NCBI GenBank assembly: GCA_002943765.1
Contig: PQWQ01000035.1
Location: 1-64,000 of the forward strand
Length of the DNA stretch: 64,000 nt
Origin: Psoroptes ovis
Lineage: Eukaryota; Arthropoda; Arachnida; Sarcoptiformes; Psoroptidae
Direction of reading: 5' to 3'
In this document: positions 52,193 through 62,871 of the stretch, in pieces
Position numbering within the stretch: position 1 is the first letter of the stretch
How the letters are laid out: each line of letters begins with the position of its first letter
Notes under the pieces: generated by a model
Told to the model about the DNA's origin: nothing
What the model saw: the letters and a program-made list of their open reading frames with translations, nothing else
Databases searched by the model: none
Made by a program: the position numbers and the translations under genes

Positions 52193-52821
52193 AAAATATT
52201 CAATAATTCAAAATACATAAATAAATAAATACAAACTATTTTTCTCTTTTATGTGATATTTTTGCTGAATTACTTTAATTTAATTGCTGCTGTTGAAAAA
52301 ATGATTCAAAAAAAAAAAAAAAAAAATTGATTTTTTCAATTGAAAATATTCGAAAAATTTACGGAAAAAAAATACAATACGACAACGTTGATTTGATGTG
52401 ATATAATAATTAAACGAGAAAAAACTTAAACAATATGCACCTTAGAAAATACAAAGACAACGCTCGAATGAATGAAATACGTTCATCATTACTTGGATAT
52501 TGTACATCACGATGAAAATTTATCCAAAAAAATATTAATTAATTAATTAAAAAATTTATTTATCAGATTTTTGCTTATTTCATTTATATAAAAGTACATT
52601 TGCTTACTTTGATTTAAATCGATTTTTTTTTCGAAAAAGTTTTTTATTTTGAAAATTTTCAAAAAATGATGGATTTTAATGTGTTGTAAGGCGAGATGTG
52701 CAGCAAAATGCAGATAATCAATATTCGAAATGGTCGGCTCGGCGTACAATCTGATAATTTTTTGATTTTCTCAAAAATTGAAAAAATTGAATGTTTCAAA
52801 CATTTCATGTGTTTATTTCAT

Positions 52822-52822
<1 letters not shown>

Positions 52823-52852
<30 letters not shown>
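52823..52852. repeat. Poly(T) tract, 30 T
   Basis: Uninterrupted T run; a second A run of about 20 lies near 52307. Confidence 0.9.
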
Positions 52853-52853
<1 letters not shown>

Positions 52854-53332
52854 ATATCAAATCATCTTATTTTGAAATAAACAAAATTCATTCATTCATT
52901 TTTTTTTTCATTTCGATAAAAACAAACAAACAAACGAAACCTGAATTGAATTATCACAAAAATTGAAATTTTGTGTGTACACTTTTCATGAATAAATTAA
53001 TTTCCAAAATATGGATTTCCAAATGATTTGATTTGAAAGAGTCAAAATAAATTTAAATTTTTCTCTTTTTTTGATTATTTTCAAATTGAAATTTGAAATT
53101 TTCAAAATGAATTCGAATGAAAATATAATTTCAAAATTTCAATCAAATAAATAAATAAATAAATGTTTACATTTTGAAAATGTTTACTATTTCTCTCTTC
53201 GATTATTTTATTTTCCAATAAATAAACATCCGAAATTCAAAACGCATCAATTCATGTTTTTATTTTCTTTGAATGAAAATGAAACGATGAAATGAAAATG
53301 TTAAATTTCAACTTTTGAAAAAAACATTTACA

Positions 53333-53413
53333 TTAGGGTGTCCGGAAAGTTTTGGCCGATTTTCATAAACAACTCTATTGATTAAGCCGAATTAACTTTT
53401 CGGACGACCTCAA
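53333..53413. mobile_element. Family-1 MITE, asymmetric type
   Basis: TTAGGGTGTCCGGAAAGTTT to CTTTTCGGACGACCTCAA. Its GGAAAGTTTTGGCCGATTTT block matches the copy at 52112 exactly. Confidence 0.9.
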
Positions 53414-54784
53414 TATTTTTTTTTTATTTACACTTGTTTGAATTGTTTTCAAATATCAATGAAATAAATATATGAAATTGATCAATCGTCGTTCGACGAC
53501 TACGACGACGATCACAATCATCAGTATTTTCGGATGAAATTACTGATTCGGCAACAACAACTTAAATAACAAGCAACAACAATAATAAAAATCATCGGAA
53601 ATGAAATTATTATTGAATTAAATGATAAATGATGCTTGATTGATTGAGAGAGTAGTAAATATTTATTTTTTAAAACGGAAAATTATCAAATCAAATTTTT
53701 TTAATGACTTACCTTTGATTAATATTATATGGATAAATATTATGGATGTTTATGGATCGAAAATTTCCAATTTTAAATTTAAAAAATTTAAAATAATTTT
53801 CAATTTAATTTCCAATAATTTGATTGATTCAATTATTTCTATTGATTGGATGAATTGAATTGAATTGGATGAATTTGACGAATTTGATTGAAAACAAATG
53901 GATGATGGATGGATTGAAATCAAAATGATTTTATTTTGATTTTTCACAAAAATTTTCACAAGGGTTGACGAAAAGGTTGACAAATGACTTATGAATTTGA
54001 TTTATTTATTTATTTATTTTTTTGAATTATTTTTCAAAACAACAAAAATCAAATTGTGTTATTGTGTTTTTCAACTAGGGGCAAAAATATATTTTGTTTG
54101 CACATATTTTCACATTGACATATTATTATATGACTAAATTTTGTAAAATTTACACACTAAATGGGTGAAAATCATTTATAAATGTATGGTATTTGAATAT
54201 TGAACTAAACAAAGCAAAATGAAGAATTTTTTTAAATATTTTTTCAAAATATTTTTCCATTCATTTACATGTCGATAATATGAATGAAATATGTGAAATG
54301 ATTGAATCAATCAAAGAAATCAATGAAATGATCTAATAATATATTACCTAAGACTATTGATGTGAAATATTACCTAAGACTATTGGATCTGATATATCAT
54401 TGGATTATGATTTAATAAATCTTAAGATGAAAATATTTGAGACATTTTTAATTATAATATTTACCCAACACACACAAAAAATGCAAATACTTTCAAATTA
54501 GTAAACATATTTGTGGCAAAAACACGTAAGAAATGTGAATGTATTTACAAGGAACGTTATTAGGATACACTGAAAGCAAGGAAATAACTGTAAATAAATA
54601 TTTTCATTTGAAAATCATCAAAACAACAAGAGAAAACAGACAGACATCGGAAAAATACAGAGTAAACACAGTTTAAACGGCACACATACATATATATAAC
54701 CGGGTAACGAAAATTATTTACCCGAAACAAATAATAAATAATTCAAAGAGAAAGTGAAAATTACTTTGACTTAATGATGGCCGA

Positions 54785-54804
54785 TGACGTATTTATACGT
54801 CATT
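54785..54804. promoter_or_regulatory. Palindrome with two CRE half-sites
   Basis: ATGACGTAT-TT-ATACGTCAT is a perfect inverted repeat, with TGACG at each end. TGACGTCA-like sites bind CREB/ATF or bZIP factors in animals. No gene starts nearby, so it may be part of a dispersed repeat rather than a regulatory site. Confidence 0.35.
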
Positions 54805-55317
54805 TTAAAAAATTCAAATTTCAAGCCTGTCCACGGGATTTTGTTAGATTTTTTAACGAAAATACCGGCATTTGAGAGCCGGTATGGGTCATTAAAAAAT
54901 TGAGATTATATTTCTGACTATTCAATGAACAGTTTTCATTATGGTAATTGTATATAGAAAACATGGTTAGGCATAGAAATATCGCTTTTCGGATATATTC
55001 GAGCTCGATTAGATCATTGAATAGTGGTGGTGCGTATAGTCACTCTTTTAACTGATGATGAATATTCATTCAAAGCGAATATAAACACCGTTATAAATAT
55101 AGACGACGAGTAAATTAACAGAAAATAATGATGAAGAGAAATTTTGATTATTATTATTGTTTTAATTATGATTGTCATAATGAGCGCATTTTATGTATTG
55201 TTATTTTATTTTCGAGCATATAAATATGAATAATAATTTTCATTTTTGAAAATGAGATCAAAAAATACATATTTTACTATTGTTTTAAGCTTGTGAAAAA
55301 TATAAGTAAATGATATA

Positions 55318-55438
55318 CAAGGGTTTCAAGTTTTTATTCAGAGTTTTAAAGTTGATTTTCGTAGTTTTGAATTGGAATTTCAAATTGTAAAATTACGAAA
55401 TTTAATTTTAAAACTACGAATTAAAACTTTAAACCTTG
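55318..55438. mobile_element. Family-2 MITE, 121 bp
   Basis: TA-flanked CAAGGGTTTCAAG ... CTTTAAACCTTG. Confidence 0.88.
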
Positions 55439-55831
55439 TATTTATTTGAATATTAAAAATGATGAATGAAAGACTTGTATTTCATCAGCTTCTATGACAA
55501 TGTTTTTGTTTTAAAAGAAAAAACCCAATCCTTGAAACATTAAGCATTATAAAATATTCAGAAAAAAAATATTCATAAAAAATAATTGAAATAATATGTA
55601 CAAAAATAACCCGATCATCATCATTATATTTAACTTGTAAAATTTGCCATTTTGTCGCCATATATAATAATTGCGTCGGCGTTCAAATGACACAATTGTT
55701 GTGAATTTAGGCTTCGATCATCGGATATGGATGGTTGGCTGGTTAAAAAATTGGATGGATGGCAATTACTCTTCAGCAAAATTAGGGAATTGAATATTCA
55801 GATAATTTGTTTTTTTTTTCATAATAAAATA

Positions 55832-55994
55832 CAGGTTTTCAAGTTTTGATTCAGAGTTTTAAAATTGATTTTCGTATTTTTAAAATTAAATTTCGTCATT
55901 TCACCGTTTCAAAATTGTATTCAAAACTACGAAAATTAACTTGAAAACTATGAAAATTAATTTTAAAACTCCGAATAGAAAATTTGAAACCATG
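55832..55994. mobile_element. Family-2 MITE, long form, 163 bp
   Basis: TA-flanked CAGGTTTTCAAG ... TTTGAAACCATG with the extra internal AACTTGAAAACTATG block. Confidence 0.85.
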
Positions 55995-56675
55995 TAAATA
56001 TTAATAGTAATAAAATGAATAATTTGAAAAAATGTTTAATTGAAATGTTTGACCATGAAATTAGCCATGGTTGTTTGTATATTTTAAATGTTTTAAAATG
56101 TGTTTTAAATTAAATGTCGTTGAGTATTCAATTCAATTGTTTGAATTCAATTTCAATTGAAAAACAATAATTGAATAGCATCATGTTTATTTTGAACAAT
56201 TGAACAATGAAATGCATTCATAATTCAATGATTATTTACGTAATATAATTAATTAATTATCACTGAATAATATCATGTGATGTTGTTGTTGACTGAATCA
56301 TTGATCATTGATTGATTGATCGATTGATTAGATTGGAGTTTTTTATTTCATCAATTCTAAATTATGTCGTATTTGAATTTTTTTCACATTTCCATTGAAA
56401 TAGCTTAAAGATTGGAGCTTGAAGTAATATTGTTGTGTGTAGCACTAAATATAACTTCACCAATAATTCACAAATTGCTAAATTGCCGGGATTTGGTGAA
56501 ATACTTTTATTTCTATTCATCGAGGCACTGGATACTTGTCGGAAGGTATTGGATTTATAAGAGAATATTTATTGGAAATTTAATGGAAATTTCTAAATTT
56601 ATTTATTTGAAAAATAAAATTTTCTTGGTAAATTTCTCTCTCCTCCTTAAGAAAATATATATTCATCAATTTTCT

Positions 56676-57452
56676 TTAGAATTTCTTCTTCTTCTTCATC
56701 GTTCGTTTCTTATTAATTGATAAATTTTCCAAATAATCATTTAATGATGTAAAACTTTGTGATAAACCATAGCTGCTATCATCATTGTTGATATCGACAC
56801 TAACATCATCATCATCAATGCTATCAACAGCATCAACATTGTCGATGCTATGATCATTAATGGAATTATTAAGAAATTCAAAATTTATCGAATCGATTTT
56901 TTGTACTGAAGATGTTTGATTGGCAATGTTTGACAATTCTTCACCACTATCAATTATTGGTGACATCGAATTATCATTATTAAATGTATTCCGAGAATTC
57001 ATATTATTGATTAGATTATCATCTAAACATCGATCATTCAATGATTGCTCAATTGTTGTTGTTGTTGATTGCTTTGATGTATTATTGAACATTAACATTT
57101 TCATATTGATTGATTCTTTAATTGTGAATTTATCATCATTAACTGGCTTTAATGGTGTTTCAAATGTGATATCATTTTGATTTGATATCATTGATACTGA
57201 TGATGATGATGCTGATGGTGTTTGTTGATCCGAAATAAATGATAATGATGATTGTTCCATTGTTTCAGGTGTTTTTAACAATGACGCATTGACAATATTA
57301 CCGATATCATAATAATAATATTGTTGATCATCACCATAATAATCATATGATGATAAATTTTCAATGATTGAATGTTGTTCCATACGTGCAATTTCGATAC
57401 TATCATCATCATCAATCGAATAATATTGATCGATTGATGAATTTTCATCCAT
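56676..57452 (-). CDS. Unknown acidic low-complexity protein
   Basis: A single open frame of 258 residues from the ATG at 57452. I do not recognise it. It is rich in Asp, Ser and Asn, with DDDD clusters, a Tyr-rich patch (DYYGDDQQYYYYD) near residue 35, a short ITFETPLKPV block, a hydrophilic middle, and a C-terminus ending in a basic run (NKKRTMKKKKKF) after SFTSLNDYLENLSI. No signal peptide or membrane segment. Its length without a stop in such AT-rich DNA, and strongly biased composition, argue that it is real. The basic tail could be a nuclear localisation signal. The 5' end lies 281 bases from the desaturase stop on the same strand. It may have further exons that I cannot see. Confidence 0.55.
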   Translation of the reverse strand: MDENSSIDQYYSIDDDDSIEIARMEQHSIIENLSSYDYYGDDQQYYYYDIGNIVNASLLKTPETMEQSSLSFISDQQTPSASSSSVSMISNQNDITFETPLKPVNDDKFTIKESINMKMLMFNNTSKQSTTTTIEQSLNDRCLDDNLINNMNSRNTFNNDNSMSPIIDSGEELSNIANQTSSVQKIDSINFEFLNNSINDHSIDNVDAVDSIDDDDVSVDINNDDSSYGLSQSFTSLNDYLENLSINKKRTMKKKKKF

Positions 57453-57622
57453 GTTTTTATATGGTGAATAATTATTCAAAAATATTTAAAGTATTTATAT
57501 TAACCTTTGAAAACTTGTATTTTAATAATTTCGAATTGTTTTGCATTATATTAAATATGAAATTTAAATTTTAAATAATAATTATTATAATTAAATTATT
57601 TTTTATTAATATGTGTGGATTG

Positions 57623-57628
57623 TTTATT
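57623..57628 (-). promoter_or_regulatory. Candidate poly(A) signal of the desaturase
   Basis: AATAAA on the minus strand about 105 bases past the desaturase stop, inside the short gap before the acidic-protein gene. Confidence 0.35.
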
Positions 57629-57732
57629 TTTTCACTATGCCCAATAAGAATTTTAAACTCTTACTTTTGAATTATTCGATTAAAATTAAAAAAAAAATTC
57701 GATCAATTCAATTAAATGAGATATCATTCGCG

Positions 57733-58910
57733 TTAATATCCTAATTCTTGCGGTTCATAACAGTTAGTAGTACCACCGGTGCGCATTTTTCTCGACATAA
57801 TCATTTCTTTTGTTGCAAATCGACGATCATATGCCAGGCCAATTTTGGCGAATTGATCCAATACGAATGTGGTCAAATTGACATTCCAACCCCATTCACT
57901 GGTGGAATAATCCCATGGAAATACATGATGATAATTATGATAACCTTCACCTGTGAGTAAGAAAATTTAGAATTAAAAAATTTTAGCATTTGATACAAAC
58001 ATTTTAAAATTATTTACCTAATGTTAAAAATGAAACAGCTTTATTTTCAACCGGTGCAATATTGACATCGTATGGTCGATTACCGTACTTGTGGGCAGCC
58101 GAATTAACTAACCATGTTGATTGTAATGCTAATGTATAACGAAGAACGAAGCAAACAAAAAATGATGTCCAAATATTTTCATTCCAATAATACCATGGAA
58201 TGAGTGTTGGCAATACGATACACATCAACAGTACTGATGGTATATAATATTTGTGTTGATAATATACCACCGGATCCTTTCGCAAATCACTGAAATCTAA
58301 TCGTAAACCAAATTTTTTCACATCCGGATGTTTACGGCACATAAGCCAACCAACATGTGCAAAAAAGAAACCACGTTCAATATTGACTGGATCGGCATTC
58401 GTTTCGGAATATTTATGATGTACCCGATGATCACGTGCCCATTCAAATATTGAATTTTGATATGCCATTGAATTGCAAAATGCTAACAATATTTTCAATG
58501 GTAATCGTGCTTTGTATGCACGATGTGACCATAAACGATGTACACCAGCCGTTATGCCAAATAATGATACACCATAAATAAATAATGCTATTAAGTAAAT
58601 CATTAATTAATGAACAAATTGATTATGGATAATTCGAAAATCGATAATTACCGAATAAAATTGTTAAAATCTTAGCACTGGTAAACATCAGATATATTCC
58701 ATAGATTGATAATACATGTAACAATGTAAACCAAAATACATTTGGCCAAATAATATGATCAAAACAATTCCAATCATCTTTTTCAGCTCGGTCACGTAAA
58801 TAATCACGACTTACAATATCATTTGAATCATCCACATCATTATTATTATCATCATTGTTACGATGTTTAAGCGATGTTTCGCCGTTCGGCATTCGAGAAT
58901 TTGGTGGCAT
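57733..58910 (-). CDS. Stearoyl-CoA (acyl-CoA) delta-9 desaturase
   Basis: Exons 58910-58652, 58587-58018 and 57950-57733 encode 348 residues. The enzyme is an ER membrane di-iron protein that puts a cis double bond at C9 of acyl-CoA, with cytochrome b5 as electron donor. All three histidine boxes are intact: HRLWSH (103-108), HRVHH (140-144) and HNYHH (281-285). The spacing (37 then 141) equals that of human SCD1. Hydrophobic spans flank the first box and follow YYQHKYYIPS. Further signatures are GVHRLWSHRAYKA, NSMAYQNSIFEWARDHR and EGYHNYHHVFPWDY. The N-terminus is short and Asn/Asp-rich. Length is normal (about 330-380). Confidence 0.95.
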
Positions 58911-61132
58911 ATTTTTTCTTTAAATTTTCTATCTATGGACTGAAATCGATTGAATTGAAATCTAAAATGAATTATCCGAAAAAACCAAAGTATTTAATTC
59001 AATGCAGAAAAAAATGTAATAATAATCAACATTTGATCAGTCCAGATTTGAAATATCAAATGATGATTGGTATATGTATCGATTCAATTTTGCAATAAAT
59101 GAATAATTGAATAAATGAAATGGTAACAAATTTCGCACACAGGTTTAATATATATATGAGTTTTTTGAAAATATGATGTGAAATCGAACCTTTTAAAACA
59201 TTCAAAAAAATTAATTCAATGTGATGATGATATTATCATGCTGATATAACATCATTTGAAATGATAGAATACATATCATATTACTATTTCAATGATGATT
59301 ATCCTTTTGAATGTACCTTTTTATTTCAGTCAGCACATTTTTTTTTCACTGTCACCTCTTTAACTTGATATAGAAACTTTGTATATATAGCACATTGGCA
59401 ATGGCAATGGTGATTTTGAACATTTTCAAATTCTCAAATCTGATCATCAAATTGATGATTATTACAAACATTGTTAGATGGCGTAAATGCTTTGAATAAG
59501 TTTAATTTGATTCAATTCAAGCGAATAGAACAACTTTGGCAAAGATTTATTCATTTTTTAAGACTAACAAGCTCATTATGACAATGAAAACTGGTTATTA
59601 TCACCATCAAATGCTTAGGTAGGTATTTTGTCAAATGTGAAGACATACGACAGCCGACTTGGTAGCAATCCAGTGCGAAAATCCATAGTGAAATGATGAT
59701 AAAGTGTAAAGAAGGAAACGAATTGTGTCAAATTTGAATACAGGCTTTCAAGTTTTGATTCAAAGTTTTAAAATTAATTTTCAGATTTTTCAAGTTGATT
59801 TTCATAGTTTTGAATGCAATTTTAAATTGCATAATTACGAAATTTAATTCAAAAACTACGAAAATCAATTTCAAAACTCCGAATCAAAACTTAAACTGTA
59901 AATTGAAAATAAATAAAACAAATATGATTGGAAATATATTTGAATGTTTGGTGTAAAAAAATATCAGAAAATTTTATATACAAAATATCAGTCATCATTA
60001 TTATTAAACGAAATTTGACATTTTGTTTCCAACCACAAAAAAAGATGCAAATTTTCCTTTAGTGTAATCATCATCGAACAAAAGATGAATGATTTAAGGC
60101 GATGCAATTTAACGTTTGTTGAATGACCAATGTATTTCCTATGATTTTACATTTTGCCATAATGATTCGTGTATCATCATTATTTTCTCATTCAAAAAGG
60201 ATATACAATGAATGTGAGTGTGTATTGTGCGTGTGCATTGTAATGTTTTGTGTAGTAAAACCATTTATTATCATTAGAAAATGGTTATGACCCAAAATGA
60301 TCATTTTCCAATGTTCATTCTCGTTCCTTTTTATTTCTATAGAAAATCCATTAGAAAATAAGGAAAAATGAAAAGGATTCGAATCGATTTGAGATTTCGA
60401 ATATTGTCAGAGCTAAATTCATTGATTTGACAATGATTCAATAAATGGATCATGTGTTTAATATGATAAACTATAATGGTAATTTCATCGAATTTTTTTT
60501 TTCGAATTTTCGATTAGATAAAAACAGATTGAATTATAACAGGGATTATAAAGAGAATTCGCATAGAATTACAAATTAGTTAGTTTCATTAGTTGTAATT
60601 GAATTGAATAATTTGATTCCATTCAAATTGATGATAATGATGGTAATTATTCATTGATAAATGATAAGACTATTACTTTACTAAGACTTTACTATTACTA
60701 TTACACTAAGATAAAACTTATTATTATTCGAAAGGTGTTGAAAAAAAATGGAAGGAAAAATGCGTAAGTAATCGAATGCAAATTTCTCTTTAAATTTTTT
60801 ACAGGTATTTGAAAATTCGACCATTTCGTAAATTATGATTAAGGTATATAAATAGCTGCTAACATCCGAATAGATCCAAAGAGAAAATAATGTAAGATTT
60901 CATTTGTATTTTATCATTTGTTCATTCATTCAACGATAAGAGACCGCCGAATCGGGCACATCATCAATATTTGAATGTGTATAAGAGAAAAATCCTTTGT
61001 ATTTTCAGAAGATACTTGGATTTGGATCGACTATAAGATCATCGTATTTGAATAACGTTAGAAAGTTTCAACAAAATAACAATCATTCAAACAATCAATT
61101 TGGTCTTCAATCAAGCATCAGCGAATCAGAAT
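58911..61132. other. Intergenic between divergent desaturase and SDR gene
   Basis: No coding exon recognised; one family-2 MITE at 59741. The desaturase reads left and the first SDR gene reads right, so their promoters lie here. Confidence 0.5.
59741..59898. mobile_element. Family-2 MITE, long form, 158 bp
   Basis: TA-flanked CAGGCTTTCAAG ... AACTTAAACTG with the internal AAGTTGATTTTCATAG block of the long form. Confidence 0.82.
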
Positions 61133-62295
61133 ATGTTTCTTCGACTAGTAAAATATGTAATACCAACATTCATTGGCCTAAGTTTCATTTATTTTCAATT
61201 AAATCCTTTAATCATCAATTATTTACTGATAATATGTTTATTATCAATTTGTTCATGGACAATTGGATATTTCCTCTATGATCATTTTGAAAACGAACAA
61301 ACCGATCCAAATGGAAAAGTTATATTGATCACTGGTTGTGATACTGGTTTTGGTAATCGATTAGCATATCGGCTAGATAAATTAGGTTTCAATGTATTCG
61401 CTGGGGTATTGTTTCCCGATGGTAATGGCGCCCAGCAATTGAAACAACAATGTTCGGATCGTTTGAAAATTATGCGTATGGATGTCACTAAACCAGATGA
61501 TGTACTCAAAGTTATCGAAGAAATTGAAAAAACCAGCCTACCCTTATGGGCTCTGGTTAATAATGCCGGAGTCGGCATATCGGTACCTTTCGATTGGGGC
61601 AATGATATTGATGTTTATCGAAAAGTATTCGATGTCAATATATTTGGTGTGATACGATGTGCAAAATATTGTATGCCATTATTACGTAAATCTAATGGCC
61701 GAATTATTAATGTTGCAAGTGCTGCAGGTAAAATGACTATAATTCTATATTATCATTCGTTTTATTTCAATTATTTCGATCTTTTTTATTTTCTTAAGGC
61801 CGCATGCCAGGACAATGGATGGGACATTATTGTATGACAAAACATAATGTTCGAGTATTGTCAGACATAATTAGACGAGAAACAATGCATAATATCAAAG
61901 TGATTACAATCGAACCATCATTTTATCGGACAGAAATTGTTAATTTTAAAGAAATAGCGAGGCAACGAAAAATTATTTATGATCAAACACCGGCAAATAT
62001 CAAAGAACTGTATGGTAATGATGAAAATATTCTTCGATGTATGAATGGTATGAATAAATTTGTATCAAAATATACAAATAATAATATCGATCAAGTAATC
62101 GATACAATGGTCAAATGTTGTACGCTGAAATATCCAAAATTATATTATCGTTGTTGTTCATATGCTGAAATAATACTTATATGGGCTGCATCACATTTAC
62201 CCGAATTATTATTGGATTTCATATTTTTCATTAATAATTATTTATTATATTGGAAATTTAATATTAAATTTGAAAAACATGTTTATGATATTTAA
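61133..62295 (+). CDS. SDR9C / retinol dehydrogenase-like enzyme, copy 1
   Basis: Exons 61133-61727 and 61799-62295 give 363 residues. Two hydrophobic N-terminal segments (about 7-25 and 28-48) anchor it, as in microsomal retinol and 17-beta-hydroxysteroid dehydrogenases. The classical SDR core follows: cofactor loop TGCDTGFG (about 67-74), LVNNAG, VNIFGVIRCAKYCMPLLRKS, NVASAAG with the active-site Ser, and Y209-C-M-T-K213. TGCDTGFG and the EPSFYRTE segment point to the SDR9C branch. Substrate (retinol, steroid or other lipid) cannot be told from sequence. The start is the ATG at 61133, since the upstream frame opens with a TTG. It is the first of a tandem pair with the same intron position; a MITE follows 14 bases after the stop. 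Confidence 0.9.
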
Positions 62296-62308
62296 TGAAT
62301 TATTATTA

Positions 62309-62389
62309 TTGGGTCGTACGAAAAGTTCTTGTCGATTTTTCAATTATTTTCTACGATATAATCGGCAAAAACTTTTCGGACAACCCAAT
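62309..62389. mobile_element. Family-1 MITE, hairpin type
   Basis: TTGGGTCGTACGAAAAGTTC to CTTTTCGGACAACCCAA, 14 bases after the stop codon of SDR copy 1 and so almost surely in its 3' UTR. Confidence 0.9.
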
Positions 62390-62871
62390 ATATTCATTCA
62401 ATTGATCATCATTCATCAAATTATTGTTAATCAAATTTCATATAAATTATTTATTTTGATTATATTTCAAACACAAATGTGCATTCATCCCAATCAAATA
62501 CAATGAATACAAGGAAAAAATAAATTTGATTAAGGATGCTATTTGAAAAACGTACACACAAACATAACGCATTTTATTTTAGTTTTTTATTTACGTTGAT
62601 ATATTTACAATTGAAATAAATCAATTGATTTAGATTTCGAGAAATGGTACATATGTACCATTACAAACGATCATATTAATTATTTATTGTATTTTATTAT
62701 TATTATTATTGTTATTGCCAAGGCCCCACCTTTAATTTTATCAAATTTGATAAAATTAAATGGGAAAAATTAATATTTTTTTTATTTGATTTGATTTCAT
62801 TTCAATCAAATTGAATATCCTGCTTGAATCTATCCATTTTGTAGAATTAGTGTTATTCAAATGAATCAAAT
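62390..62871. other. Spacer between tandem SDR genes
   Basis: About 480 bases with no coding signal; it holds the end of the copy-1 3' UTR and the copy-2 promoter. Confidence 0.5.

Larger units (their letters stand above)
50939..56675. other. Gene-free stretch with MITEs and homopolymers
   Basis: No supported gene. It should contain the 5' UTR and promoter of the Spot14-like gene (left) and 3' flank of the acidic-protein gene (right). It holds family-1 MITEs at 52112 and 53333, family-2 MITEs at 55318 and 55832, a poly(T) run and a CRE-like palindrome at 54785. Confidence 0.55.

Noticed and set aside
61798..62295. Independent gene starting at the ATG at 61804
   Set aside because: It is exon 2 of the SDR gene: the acceptor at 61798 restores the Ser/Tyr/Lys active site in frame.
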